Shown here: piece after piece, positions 26,958-35,537 of the stretch
Layout of the letters: the number at the start of each line of letters is the position of its first letter
How positions within the stretch are numbered: position 1 is the first letter of the stretch
Origin: a bacterium YEK0313
GTDB lineage: Bacteria; Pseudomonadota; Alphaproteobacteria; Rhizobiales; Phreatobacteraceae
Length of the DNA: 64,000 nucleotides
Direction: 5' to 3'
NCBI GenBank assembly: GCA_000751295.2
Contig: CCMO02000001.1
Location: forward strand, 558,001-622,000
Made by a program: the position numbers and the translations under genes
Notes under the pieces: generated by a model
Told to the model about the DNA's origin: nothing
The model's input: only the letters and a program-made list of their open reading frames with translations
Databases searched by the model: none

Positions 26958-28034
26958 ATGCGGTTCCGATTCCTGCTCGTCGCGGCGCTGATCCTCACTG
27001 GTCTCGTCGCCCAGCCTGCCAAGGCCGATACGCAAGGCGTGGTGATCGGCGTCAACAGGGTGAACCTGAACGGCCTGCCGCCGGCCGAGCGCGAGCGGAT
27101 CATCCGCGAAATGGTCGCCAACGGCGTGAAGGTGGCGCGGCTCAACATCGTCCGGCCAACCCCCGAAGGCATCCAGACGCTCCGGATCGCCCGGGCGAAC
27201 GGGCTTGCCGTGATCCTCAATATCGGTGTCCTGGCGCCCGAATACATGCAGGCCGACGCGCCGCAGCGCCCGGCGATCCGCCGCTTCAGCGCCCGGCCGC
27301 GGCTCTCGCAGCTCGACCCGGCCCGCTTCGAGCAGCGCTTCTCGGCGCTCTGGCACGAGATCGAGAGAACCGGCGTCAGCCTGGTGGCGGTGGAGTTCAG
27401 CAACGAGCTGAACTGGGCCGATTTCAACGGCGATCTCAATGTCGGCGAACGGGGCACGGTCTATGACGCCGCCTCGCTCGCGCGCATGCCGGGCCTGAGC
27501 GATTTCGAGCGCGGCCTCGACAATTATGTCGGCGTGCTCAAGGTCGCCCGCCGCCTGCGCGATGCAAGCCAGGCCTTCGCCCGCGTTCCGATCCTGTCGG
27601 CGGGCATTGCCGACATCCCGCCCGACTGGGCCGGGCGTTCCGGCGGCGACGCCGTCGACGGCGCGGTCTTCCTTGCCGCCCTGAAGCAGCGCGGCCTGTT
27701 CGAGCTCGTCGACGGCATCGGGTTGCATCTCTATCCGGAGGGCCGGCAATGGCAGGCGCATCTGCGCCGCCAGATGACGCTCTGCGGCACCGGCGGACCG
27801 GCTCACGCACCGTGCTGGATCACGGAGTGGGGCGTGAAGAACATGGATACGACCTGCCCTTCCAACGACCAGGCGCGGGCCGAACAGGTCCGGCAGATCG
27901 AAGCGGAATTCCTCGCGCAGGCACGGGCCGGCCGGGTCAAGGCGCTGATCTATTACGACTGGGACAGCGACCGCCGCTTCAGCATCTGGCGCTGCAACCA
28001 GCTGACGCCCTCGGGGCGGATCGTGCTGGACTAG
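26958..28034 (+). CDS. Exported clan GH-A glycoside hydrolase-like protein
   Basis: This 358-residue protein has a Sec signal peptide (MRFRFLLVAALILTGLVAQPAKA, cleavage near residue 23) and a TIM-barrel pattern like clan GH-A (GH5/GH39 type). Two expected catalytic acids are visible: Glu150 in VEFSNELNW (acid/base, after an Asn-Glu pair) and Glu290 in CWITEWGVK (nucleophile). The barrel start GVNRVNLNGLP and IGLHLYPEGRQW also fit. It is probably periplasmic or surface-located and may trim or release the polymer made by the surrounding genes, as seen for hydrolases in exopolysaccharide loci. The exact GH family is not assigned. Confidence 0.75.
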   Translation: MRFRFLLVAALILTGLVAQPAKADTQGVVIGVNRVNLNGLPPAERERIIREMVANGVKVARLNIVRPTPEGIQTLRIARANGLAVILNIGVLAPEYMQADAPQRPAIRRFSARPRLSQLDPARFEQRFSALWHEIERTGVSLVAVEFSNELNWADFNGDLNVGERGTVYDAASLARMPGLSDFERGLDNYVGVLKVARRLRDASQAFARVPILSAGIADIPPDWAGRSGGDAVDGAVFLAALKQRGLFELVDGIGLHLYPEGRQWQAHLRRQMTLCGTGGPAHAPCWITEWGVKNMDTTCPSNDQARAEQVRQIEAEFLAQARAGRVKALIYYDWDSDRRFSIWRCNQLTPSGRIVLD

Positions 28035-28145
28035 CGCTCCATGGTCGATTCAAGCGATCGGCGGTGGAACCAGGGCCGGGCTGCTCGGGTTGAGAGAGAT
28101 CCCGGCCGCGCTCGGCGATCCATTTGATCTTGAGGGAACCAGCAC

Positions 28146-28790
28146 TTGGACGGCATCACCGAGACGACCCGAAGCGTGCTCCATGTCGGTTGCGGCGCGC
28201 CGGGCATCGAGCGTCTTCACCCGATCTTCCATGCGGCCGAGCGCTGGCGCGAAGTGCGCCTGGACGTCGATCCGCGGGTCGTGCCGGACATCGTCTGCTC
28301 CACCACCGACATGCGCCGGGCGGTGGTCGACCAGAGCTTCGATGCGCTCTGGTCCTCGCACAATATCGAGCATCTCTACGACCACGAGGTGAAGCTCGCC
28401 CTGGCCGAATTCCGCCGCGTGCTCAAGCGTTCCGGCTTCGCGCTGATCCGCTGCCCGGACCTGCAGGCGATCCTGGAGACGGCGCTGGCCGGCGGCGTGG
28501 AGACCGTGTCCTACGTGGCGCCGGCCGGCCCGGTCACTCCGCTCGACATGCTCTACGGCTTCCGCCCCTCGATCGCCCGGGGCAACGACTTCATGGCGCA
28601 CAAGACAGGCTTCACCGATCTCAGGCTCGGCCGCCTCCTGATCGAGGCCGGCTTTGCGGAAGTGAGGACCAAGCGCGCCGCCTTCGACCTGTGGGCGGTA
28701 GCGGTCGCCGATGCCGGGCGCACGCAGGAGGTGCTCGCCCAGCTCGAGGCGAGCGGCACCGAGTTCGACACGCCCCAGGATCCAGGATGA
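28146..28790 (+). CDS. Class I SAM-dependent methyltransferase-like protein
   Basis: This 214-residue protein resembles a small class I methyltransferase. SVLHVGCGAPGIERLHP carries motif I, REVRLDVDPRVVPDIVCS supplies the acidic residue after strand 2, and SFDALWSSHNIEHLYDHEVKLALAEFRRVLKRSGFALIRCPDL matches motifs IV-V. Translation appears to start at TTG (28146): GAGGG lies nine bases upstream and no ATG is available before motif I. It sits between the glycosidase and a giant glycosyltransferase, so methylation of a glycan end is plausible. The substrate is not visible. Confidence 0.8.
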   Translation: MDGITETTRSVLHVGCGAPGIERLHPIFHAAERWREVRLDVDPRVVPDIVCSTTDMRRAVVDQSFDALWSSHNIEHLYDHEVKLALAEFRRVLKRSGFALIRCPDLQAILETALAGGVETVSYVAPAGPVTPLDMLYGFRPSIARGNDFMAHKTGFTDLRLGRLLIEAGFAEVRTKRAAFDLWAVAVADAGRTQEVLAQLEASGTEFDTPQDPG

Positions 28791-28802
28791 GCGCGACCGG
28801 CC

Positions 28803-31295
28803 ATGGCGGATAGAACGGCGAGCGCGGCGCGAGCCGGCACGGGCAGGCCCGCCGGCGTCTGGCGGCCGGCGGGGTTTGCCGGCATCAGCGGCCGGAAGGA
28901 GCTGCGCCCCGCCGACCTGCTCGCACTCGCGCGCGATGCCTTCCGCCGCGCCGACTACGCGACCGCCTGGCTGATCAGCGACCGGCTGGTGCGGATCAGC
29001 GGCGGCGGCGATCCGCTGCCCCTGGTCCTGCGCGCCTCGGCGCTCGCGCGCCTCGGCCATGCCGTGCGCAGCAGCGAGGACCTTGCCCGCGCCGCCTTCG
29101 TCGACCCGTCGGACCGGTTCGCCAACGAGGCGCTGATCGCCTCGGCCGATATCGTGGCGGGCGAGAAAGCGCTGCTGCGCCTTGCCGCTGCAACCGAACC
29201 ACCCGCCCCCTCCTCGCTCGCCGCCCATCTCCAGCGGCGCGGCAAGACGGCACTGATCCGCTGCGAGGCGGACGAAGCCGGCATCACCCTGCTCGGCCTT
29301 GCGACAGCGCTGATGACCCTGCGTGTCGGCTGGTCCGGCGAACGGCAGAGTGACGCCATCGACCTGGCCCTCGCAACCCCGGGTGCAGACGGCCAGCCGC
29401 CCTATGTCGGCCAGGTCAAACTGGCCTGGCCCTCGGACGAGACCGCGGTTGCCTTCACGCCGGACCGTGCCGACGTACTGGTCCATCCGGCGACCGTGCT
29501 GCGGCCGGCCGAGGCGCTCCCCACCCTGGCGGCCGCCGCAGCCGCCGCGCCGGGGCTGATGGTGGTCGTGCCGGTCTATGACGATGCCGCCGCGACGCGC
29601 GCCTGCTTCGCCGCGCTGCTCGCGAACCTGCCGCGCGAGGGTGCCGTGCGCGTGATCGCCGTCGACGACAGGACGCCCGATCCGGCCATCGCCGCTTTCC
29701 TCGACGCGCTTGCCGCGGAGGGACGGATCGTTCTCGTCCGCAACCGTGTCAATCTCGGCTTTGCCGCAAGCGTCAACCGCGCCCTCGCCATGCGGCGGCC
29801 GGGCGAGGATGTGGCACTGGTCAATGCCGACACCATCGTGCCGCCCGATGCCCTGGCCCGGCTGCGCAGCGTCCTTCACCGCCGGCAGGATATCGGGACG
29901 GTCACGCCGCTCTCCAACAATGGCGAGGACACCAGCGTGCCATGCCGCTTCCGGTCGAGCCCGCTCGGCACGGCGGAGGACGTGACCGAGCTCAATGCCC
30001 TGGCCTGGCAGGCGAACGGCGAGACGACCGTCCCCCTGCCGAACGGCGTCGGCTTCTGCATGCTGATCGGGGCGCGGCTGCTGGACGCCCAGCCCTATCT
30101 GCCGACCACCTTCGGCCGCGGCTATTTCGAGGACGTCGCCTATTGCCTCGCCGCACGCGCGCTGGGTTTTGCCAATGTCTGTGCCACCGGCGTCTATGTC
30201 GGCCATGCCGGCTCACGCTCGTTCCAGGACGACAAGCGCTGGCTGGTGCGGCACAATCTGGAGCGCCTGAGCCGGCACTTTCCGGACTATCGCGCCGAGA
30301 CCGACCGCTTCTTCGCCGACGACCCGCTGCTGCCGCAGGCGGCCCGCCTGGAGGCCGCCTGGCTCGGCCGGCAGCGCGGGCTCGGCTTTGTCCTGACCGA
30401 CCGCGCGCAGAACCCCGCCACCATCCGCCGTGCCGCCGCGAGCCTTGGCCTTCCCGCCGACCGGCTGCTCTTCGCGGCCATCGCGACCGACGATGGCGGG
30501 CCGGTGCTGAAGCTGCGCGGCGTCGGCCAGGCCATGCCGCAGAATCTCGACCTCAGGCTGAATGTCGAGGCCGAGGCAGCCCAGGCCGCGCGGTTCCTGG
30601 CCCGTGCCGGCGCCGTACTGGCGGTCGACCCGCAGCACCTGCCGCCGGCCGCGGTCAGCCTCGTTCGCAGGGCCGGCGTCCGGCCCGCCGCGCTGTTGAC
30701 GGGCCATGTCGGCGGCCTGTCGCTCGGGGCCGGCTGGACCGACCGTTTCGCCCCCCGCCACGTCCCGACCGAACGCCTCGCCAGCCACCTGCGCAAGACC
30801 GGCCTCGGCGTCTCCCTGGTCGACGCGCGGCCCGTGCTCGTGCCGGCGCCGCGCCAACCCCTGCGCGGCGATGTGCTCTATCTCGTCCACGCCGCGGGCG
30901 AAGCCCCGGCCGACAGCCTGATCACGCGGCTCAGCGCTGCGCTCGCCGCCGCTCCGAAAGTTCCCTTCACTCTTGCGGTCCTCGCCGAGCCGACCGCCGA
31001 GCGGCTTGCCGACCACGTCGCCTGGGTTGGGGCGATCGACGATGACGAGCTGATCGACTGGCTGCATTTCGCCGGATACGGCCCGACCCTGTTCGCCTCC
31101 CGCCGCCATGGCATTGCGGACGAGCGCACGGAGCAGTGGGCGCAAGCCGGCATCCCGGTCGCCTTCTTCGATCCCGAGACGCAGGAACCGCGGTCCGAAG
31201 GACTGCAGTTGCGGCTGCCGCACGATGCCGCGGACGATGCCGTCGCGTCGACATTGATGGCTTGGATGGCCCGGCTGACGCGCCCGGGCGGCTAG
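28803..31295 (+). CDS. Large glycosyltransferase with central GT2 domain
   Basis: This 830-residue protein has an N-terminal helical, TPR-like region (about 35-110: LLALARDAFRRADYATAWLI, LARLGHAVRSSEDLARAAF), a linker to about 245, and a clear GT2 domain at about 250-480. That domain has MVVVPVYDDAAATRACF, VIAVDDRTPD, NLGFAASVNRAL, LVNADTIVPPD near 338 and GRGYFEDVAYCLAARALGF, a rhamnosyltransferase-like pattern. The last 330 residues show no motif I can name. It starts 12 bases after the methyltransferase stop. Its TAG overlaps the opposing gene's stop in the shared sequence CTAG. Confidence 0.85.
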   Translation: MADRTASAARAGTGRPAGVWRPAGFAGISGRKELRPADLLALARDAFRRADYATAWLISDRLVRISGGGDPLPLVLRASALARLGHAVRSSEDLARAAFVDPSDRFANEALIASADIVAGEKALLRLAAATEPPAPSSLAAHLQRRGKTALIRCEADEAGITLLGLATALMTLRVGWSGERQSDAIDLALATPGADGQPPYVGQVKLAWPSDETAVAFTPDRADVLVHPATVLRPAEALPTLAAAAAAAPGLMVVVPVYDDAAATRACFAALLANLPREGAVRVIAVDDRTPDPAIAAFLDALAAEGRIVLVRNRVNLGFAASVNRALAMRRPGEDVALVNADTIVPPDALARLRSVLHRRQDIGTVTPLSNNGEDTSVPCRFRSSPLGTAEDVTELNALAWQANGETTVPLPNGVGFCMLIGARLLDAQPYLPTTFGRGYFEDVAYCLAARALGFANVCATGVYVGHAGSRSFQDDKRWLVRHNLERLSRHFPDYRAETDRFFADDPLLPQAARLEAAWLGRQRGLGFVLTDRAQNPATIRRAAASLGLPADRLLFAAIATDDGGPVLKLRGVGQAMPQNLDLRLNVEAEAAQAARFLARAGAVLAVDPQHLPPAAVSLVRRAGVRPAALLTGHVGGLSLGAGWTDRFAPRHVPTERLASHLRKTGLGVSLVDARPVLVPAPRQPLRGDVLYLVHAAGEAPADSLITRLSAALAAAPKVPFTLAVLAEPTAERLADHVAWVGAIDDDELIDWLHFAGYGPTLFASRRHGIADERTEQWAQAGIPVAFFDPETQEPRSEGLQLRLPHDAADDAVASTLMAWMARLTRPGG

Positions 31296-32581
31296 CTCGC
31301 GCGGCGGGCTTCCTCGGGCGTCGTGACGCCGATCGTGTCGAGCAGGGTGTTGGACAGGACATAGTCCTGCAGCAGGCGGATGTGGGTCGGCCAGATCACG
31401 CTGTCGAAATCGTAGTTGGCGCGGACGGTCTCGGCGGCGGCGCTCCTGAGCGGCGCGTAGCGCGCGGGGTCCTCGAGGGCGGCGACGACCGCGGCGGCGA
31501 TCTCCTCGATGCCGAAGAACGGCACCAGGATGCCGTTGACACCGTCCTGGATCATCTCCGTGACCGGCGGCGTGTCCGAACCGATGATCAGGCAGCCGAG
31601 CGCCATCGCCTCCAGCATCGACCAGGACAGGACGAAGGGGTAGGTCAGATAGACGTGCGCCGAGGAGACCCGCAACAGCTTCAGGTACTTCTCGTAAGGC
31701 AGGTGACCGAGAAAATGCACGCGGCCGAGGTCGAGCGCGCCGCCGAGTTCGGCCACCATCGCCTCGCGCCAGTTGGCATGGCCCTCGGGCCGGATGCCGT
31801 AGGAAATATTGTCCTGGCCGACGATGCAGATCCGCGCCCTCGGCCGCGCCCTGAGGATCTCGGGCAAGGCGCGCATGAAGATGTGGAAGCCGCGATAGGG
31901 TTCGAGGCTGCGCGCGACGAAGGTGACGATCTCGTCGCCGGGGGCAATCGGCGCGCCGTTGATCTGGCCGATCCCTTGCCCGGCGAGCTGCTGCAAGCGC
32001 GCGGTGTCCAGGCCGTCGTGGATGACATGGATCTTGCGATGGAATTCCTTCGGGAACACCGTGCGCTGCCAATGGGTCGGCGCGATCGACAGATCGGCAT
32101 CGACGAGCGCAAGCAAGGTCGCCGCATTGCGCAGTGAGATGCGCACCTCGCCGTCGACGCCGAAGGCCGGGAACTCCTTGTCGAAGCCGACATCGGCGCC
32201 GAACGGCCAGTAATAGAACTCCGAATAGCTGCAGATGGTCGCCCCCGGGAACAGCGAGCGCAGCGGCAGCGCCTCGCCCCAGCCGGGATGGACGTAGATG
32301 AGCTTGGGATGGAAGCCTTGGAGCTTCAGGGCATTGGCTGCGTAGATGACCTGCTCGCCGCGCCGGGCCTCGATCTCGAAGCGGCGCGCGAAGGCATGGA
32401 CCTGGGCGAGCTCGCGGCCGGAGAAATTGTACTTCTGCACCTCGATGCCCGGCATGCCGGGAGCGGTCGCGAGACCGATCGCCTTGACCCGGATGTTCGG
32501 ATAGGAGGCGAACCGCTGCGCGAGATTGCGGAACTGCGCCGGGAAATTGTTGTGAACGAACAGGATGTCGATGCCGTTCAT
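31292..32581 (-). CDS. GT4-family glycosyltransferase
   Basis: This 429-residue GT-B enzyme starts MNGIDILFVHNNFPAQFRNLA, a common opening of this family, and has the Rossmann-type donor domain ending in VTFVARSLEPYRGFHIFMRALPEIL, RICIVGQDN, VHFLGHLPYEKYLKLL and SWSMLEAMALGCLIIGSDTPPVTEMI, containing the family's EX7E-type acidic pair. The ATG at 32581 overlaps the SapC-like stop by four bases (ATGA), tying it to the SapC/RTX gene set. That linkage suggests it acts on a surface or secreted protein or on its anchoring glycan. Donor and acceptor unknown. Confidence 0.87.
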   Translation of the reverse strand: MNGIDILFVHNNFPAQFRNLAQRFASYPNIRVKAIGLATAPGMPGIEVQKYNFSGRELAQVHAFARRFEIEARRGEQVIYAANALKLQGFHPKLIYVHPGWGEALPLRSLFPGATICSYSEFYYWPFGADVGFDKEFPAFGVDGEVRISLRNAATLLALVDADLSIAPTHWQRTVFPKEFHRKIHVIHDGLDTARLQQLAGQGIGQINGAPIAPGDEIVTFVARSLEPYRGFHIFMRALPEILRARPRARICIVGQDNISYGIRPEGHANWREAMVAELGGALDLGRVHFLGHLPYEKYLKLLRVSSAHVYLTYPFVLSWSMLEAMALGCLIIGSDTPPVTEMIQDGVNGILVPFFGIEEIAAAVVAALEDPARYAPLRSAAAETVRANYDFDSVIWPTHIRLLQDYVLSNTLLDTIGVTTPEEARRAS

Positions 32582-33510
32582 GGCGAGGCCGCGGTGCTCC
32601 TGACAAAGTCGTCGAACGAGAAAAGGGCGCTGTCGTCGAGGCCGACGGAAAGGTCGAGCGGCGATGCCGGCCCGTGATCGAACGGAGCCGGCCGGATGCC
32701 GGCGAGGTTGGCGGCGAGCGGCGCCTCCGCGGCCAGGCTGTCGCGCGTCAGCCAGCGCCTGGAGAAGCAGATGGCGGCGGCAAGCTCCAGCGGACAGCAG
32801 GCATCCGAGGTGAGCGCCATCAGACGATGCTCGGACAGCGCCAGCAGCGCATCCTGGCTGATGGAATGCAGCGCGCCGAAGGTCGCGTCCGCTGGGGTTG
32901 CGAGCGGCGCCAGGAGCTCGGCCGCCATCAGCACCTTGACCGCGTTGCGCAGGCGCGGGGCGCTGCGGGCGAGCCGGTCGAGCATGCCGAGAATGGTGGC
33001 ATAGGACTGGCTGGGCTTGCCCTTCTCGCCGAGGATCGCCTGGCGCAGCGCGGGGTCGGTGCCCTGGCTGGCGAGGTCGGGACAGATTTCGATGGCGTTC
33101 TGGGCGAGCGCGGCACCGTTGCGGAACGGCAGGCTGCGCAGCGCCAGCGGCGCATAGGGCGGGCGCCAGCGACCGTCGGGGCCGACCAGGCGGTGGACGA
33201 CCATGCCGGAATGCATCACCACGACGAGCCGCGGCCCACCGGCGTGCATTTCCACCGCCAGCGGACAGAAATGGGCGAGCGCCATGAACTCCGTATCGGC
33301 GATCGGCAGGACGCCGACCGTGTCGAGCCAGCCGAAGCTGACGAGCCGGTTCCAATGGCTGAGCCCGGCCTGGCGCAGCGGCACGAAGACGAGGCCGTCG
33401 GCCGGCGCCGGCGCAGCCGCGATGGCATCGGTCCTGACGGTCTCCGCCGTCACCACCTCCGGGTCCAGGCGCTCCGTCATCGTCGCGGCGGTCATCGTCT
33501 CGGTCGTCAT
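32578..33510 (-). CDS. SapC family protein, copy 2
   Basis: This 310-residue protein resembles SapC, a family first named in the Caulobacter S-layer region. The recognisable part is about 38-200: FVPLRQAGLSHWNRLVSFGW, EFMALAHFCPLAVEMHAGGPRLVVVMHSGMV and RPPYAPLALRSLPFRNG. The N-terminal 30 residues are Thr/Ala-rich. No signal peptide is visible. Its start overlaps the first SapC gene's stop by four bases. SapC function is unsettled; association with RTX/S-layer secretion is what is known. This copy is more diverged than its neighbour. Confidence 0.72.
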   Translation of the reverse strand: MTTETMTAATMTERLDPEVVTAETVRTDAIAAAPAPADGLVFVPLRQAGLSHWNRLVSFGWLDTVGVLPIADTEFMALAHFCPLAVEMHAGGPRLVVVMHSGMVVHRLVGPDGRWRPPYAPLALRSLPFRNGAALAQNAIEICPDLASQGTDPALRQAILGEKGKPSQSYATILGMLDRLARSAPRLRNAVKVLMAAELLAPLATPADATFGALHSISQDALLALSEHRLMALTSDACCPLELAAAICFSRRWLTRDSLAAEAPLAANLAGIRPAPFDHGPASPLDLSVGLDDSALFSFDDFVRSTAASP

Positions 33511-34280
33511 GGCAGGCTCAGCGCCTCTTCCAACGGCGCGGGCGCCGGCACTGCCGCCTTCTGGACATCGCGCCGGGCGGCGGTGAGCAAGGCGCTCATG
33601 CGGAACAGCGACAGCCGGTGCACGGCAAGGAGCAGGCCCGCCTCGGCCCCATGCTCGGTGATGAGGCCGTGAAGAAGCGGATCGTCGAGGCGGCTGGTGG
33701 CCAGGATCAGCAGGTCGTCGAAACGCGCCCTGCGACCGCGGCCGAGATCGAGATCGACCGCCCAGGGCTCGAGCAGGCCGTTGTCGCCGAGCGCGCGCGA
33801 GAATGCCGTCGTCGCCGGCAGGCCGCGCGCCACGTCGATCGCCAGACGGGCCCGGGCGAGCGCCGCCGGCGTGAACTTGCCCTCGGGCGTCAGCAGCGGC
33901 GCCCCGATATCGGTCGGCTTGTCGCTGATGACCCGGTCAGCGAGCACCTGACGCTGCTCGATGCTGTCGCGGTCGGGTACGACGAGCGGGAAGGCCTTGA
34001 ACACGAGCGGCAGGCAGTCCTCGCGATAGCTGGCATCGCCCGGATAGCCCCGGCCGTCGTCCAGCAGGCTGCGGAAGACGACGAGGACGGGCTCGCCGCT
34101 CGCGTCGCGCCGCCAGCAGAGCGGAAACCAGCGGGCGAGATCCTGCGCCTCGGCCATGATGATCGGGGCGAACTGGGTGGTGCGGACGATGCCGTAGGCG
34201 GCCTGCGCGAAGATGCGATGATGCCCCCAGCTCGCCTCCACCGGGGTCGCCTGTTCGTAGAGATGGCGCAGCAGTGACAT
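33507..34280 (-). CDS. SapC family protein, copy 1
   Basis: This 257-residue protein matches SapC well: the N-terminal half carries QFAPIIMAEAQDLARWFPLCW, VLVVFRSLLDDGRGYPGD and YREDCLPLVFKAFPLVVPD, the family pattern of a buried FAPV...E start and PxxFRxYPF-like block. The upstream ATG at 34304 would lie almost within the hairpin at 34307-34333, so 34280 (MSLLRHLYEQ) is preferred. It lies directly downstream of the 374-residue RTX gene and overlaps the second SapC gene, as expected if both serve the secreted protein. Role inferred from context. Confidence 0.75.
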   Translation of the reverse strand: MSLLRHLYEQATPVEASWGHHRIFAQAAYGIVRTTQFAPIIMAEAQDLARWFPLCWRRDASGEPVLVVFRSLLDDGRGYPGDASYREDCLPLVFKAFPLVVPDRDSIEQRQVLADRVISDKPTDIGAPLLTPEGKFTPAALARARLAIDVARGLPATTAFSRALGDNGLLEPWAVDLDLGRGRRARFDDLLILATSRLDDPLLHGLITEHGAEAGLLLAVHRLSLFRMSALLTAARRDVQKAAVPAPAPLEEALSLP

Positions 34281-34306
34281 CGATCGCCGGTCCGTGAAAT
34301 GCATGA

Positions 34307-34333
34307 AAGAGAGGTCCGGTGAGGACCTCTCTT
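34307..34333 (-). terminator. Perfect 11-bp hairpin between RTX gene and sapC-like genes
   Basis: AAGAGAGGTCC and GGACCTCTCTT form a perfect stem with a five-base loop, 32 bases after the RTX stop codon. On the minus strand the stem is followed only by a short TTTC, so termination is probably partial. This would leave the SapC and GT4 genes expressed at a lower level than the abundant secreted protein. Confidence 0.6.
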
Positions 34334-34364
34334 CGCATGCTGGCGTTTAGGAAGACCGCGACGA

Positions 34365-35489
34365 TCAGGTCGTGGTCTTGAAGACGATATTCTCGACGTC
34401 GAAGATCTTGAGCGTATCGCCGTTGTTGAAGGTGATCTCGGTGGTCGAACCGGACACCGTGATGCCGCCTTCGGCAATGTCGCTCTCGAGATGATCGATG
34501 TAGAGCGTATCGCCGCCCGAGCCGCCATAGATCGTGTCGTGACCGATCGAGCCGCCCTCGGCATTGGCATAGAACGTGTCGCTGCCGGCACCGCCGAGCA
34601 CCGAATCGTCGCCGCCGAAGAAGCTGATCGTGTCGCTGCCCGAGCCGCCGTCGATGACGTTGTCGCCGCCGCCGCCGTCGATGCTGTCGTCGCCGGCACC
34701 GCCGAGCAGCGTGTCGTTGCCCGAACCGGCCGTGATCGTGTCGGCGCCGGAGCCGCCATCGACCGAGTTGTCGCCGGAGCCTGCGTCGATCGTGTCGTCG
34801 CCCGAACCGCCGAGGATCGTATCGTTGCCCGAACCGCCGAGGACGGTATCGTCGCCGGAGCCCGCGTCGATCGTGTTGTCGCCGGAACCGCCGTCGATGC
34901 TGTCGCTGCCCGAGCCACCGCTGATGGTGTCATCGCCCGCGCCGCCCAGCAGCGTGTCGTTGCCGGCTCCGCCCGACAGCGAGTCGTCGCCGTCGCCGGC
35001 GGAGATCCAATCATTGCCGGATCCGCCGTCGAGCGTGTCGTTGCCGGTCCCGGAAATGATCGTGTCGTTGCCGGCGCCGGCATCGACCTGGTTGTTGCCG
35101 TCGCCAGCGACGAGGTAGTCGCTGCTCGAGCCGGTCGAGTTGATCGTGTCGTCGCCGGCCCCGGTCGCCACGAGCGTGGAACCCGTCGCCTTGACGTCGA
35201 CGTCGATGCTGTTGGTCGATTCGAAGATCACAAACTTGTTGTCGCCGGTGATCTCGACCGGACCGGTCGGGTCGCCCTCATAGAGAAGGAACTCGGCATT
35301 GTTGGACTGCGAGGGGTCGCCGATGAACAGGCTTTCCCCGCGACCGAGCTCACCAGCCGGGCTGTCCGCGTCGAAGACGCCGCCGTCCTGCAACCCTTTC
35401 AGAATCGCATCGACATCGGCCTGTGAAAACGTCCCTGTTGAACTCAACTTTTCATTCAACTGGGCTTGGGTGTAGTCGTAAGTTGCCAT
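34365..35489 (-). CDS. RTX calcium-binding secreted protein
   Basis: This 374-residue acidic, cysteine-free protein carries about 20 glycine/aspartate nonapeptide repeats (GGxGxDxUx) from about residue 109 to 328, which fold into a calcium-bound beta-roll outside the cell. The N-terminal 100 residues (YDYTQAQLNEKLSSTGTFSQ...) and the C-terminal 45 (ITVSGSTTEITFNNGDTLKIF...) are non-repetitive; the C-terminus probably holds the type I secretion signal. There is no enzymatic domain, so it looks structural or adhesive, possibly S-layer-like. GGGAG is correctly spaced before the ATG. The PrtD/HlyD pair in the window is the likely exporter. Confidence 0.92.
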   Translation of the reverse strand: MATYDYTQAQLNEKLSSTGTFSQADVDAILKGLQDGGVFDADSPAGELGRGESLFIGDPSQSNNAEFLLYEGDPTGPVEITGDNKFVIFESTNSIDVDVKATGSTLVATGAGDDTINSTGSSSDYLVAGDGNNQVDAGAGNDTIISGTGNDTLDGGSGNDWISAGDGDDSLSGGAGNDTLLGGAGDDTISGGSGSDSIDGGSGDNTIDAGSGDDTVLGGSGNDTILGGSGDDTIDAGSGDNSVDGGSGADTITAGSGNDTLLGGAGDDSIDGGGGDNVIDGGSGSDTISFFGGDDSVLGGAGSDTFYANAEGGSIGHDTIYGGSGGDTLYIDHLESDIAEGGITVSGSTTEITFNNGDTLKIFDVENIVFKTTT

Positions 35490-35537
35490 GGTGGCACTCC
35501 CTTCTATACCAAGCGATCAAACCCGCGCGTCCTGGTC

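Noticed and set aside
28050..30206. Minus-strand open frame of 718 codons
   Set aside because: It is antisense to the methyltransferase and GT2 genes, which have clear motifs.
34491..35426. Antisense frames with repeated valine/alanine-rich units
   Set aside because: These mirror the RTX repeats on the minus strand and have no independent support.
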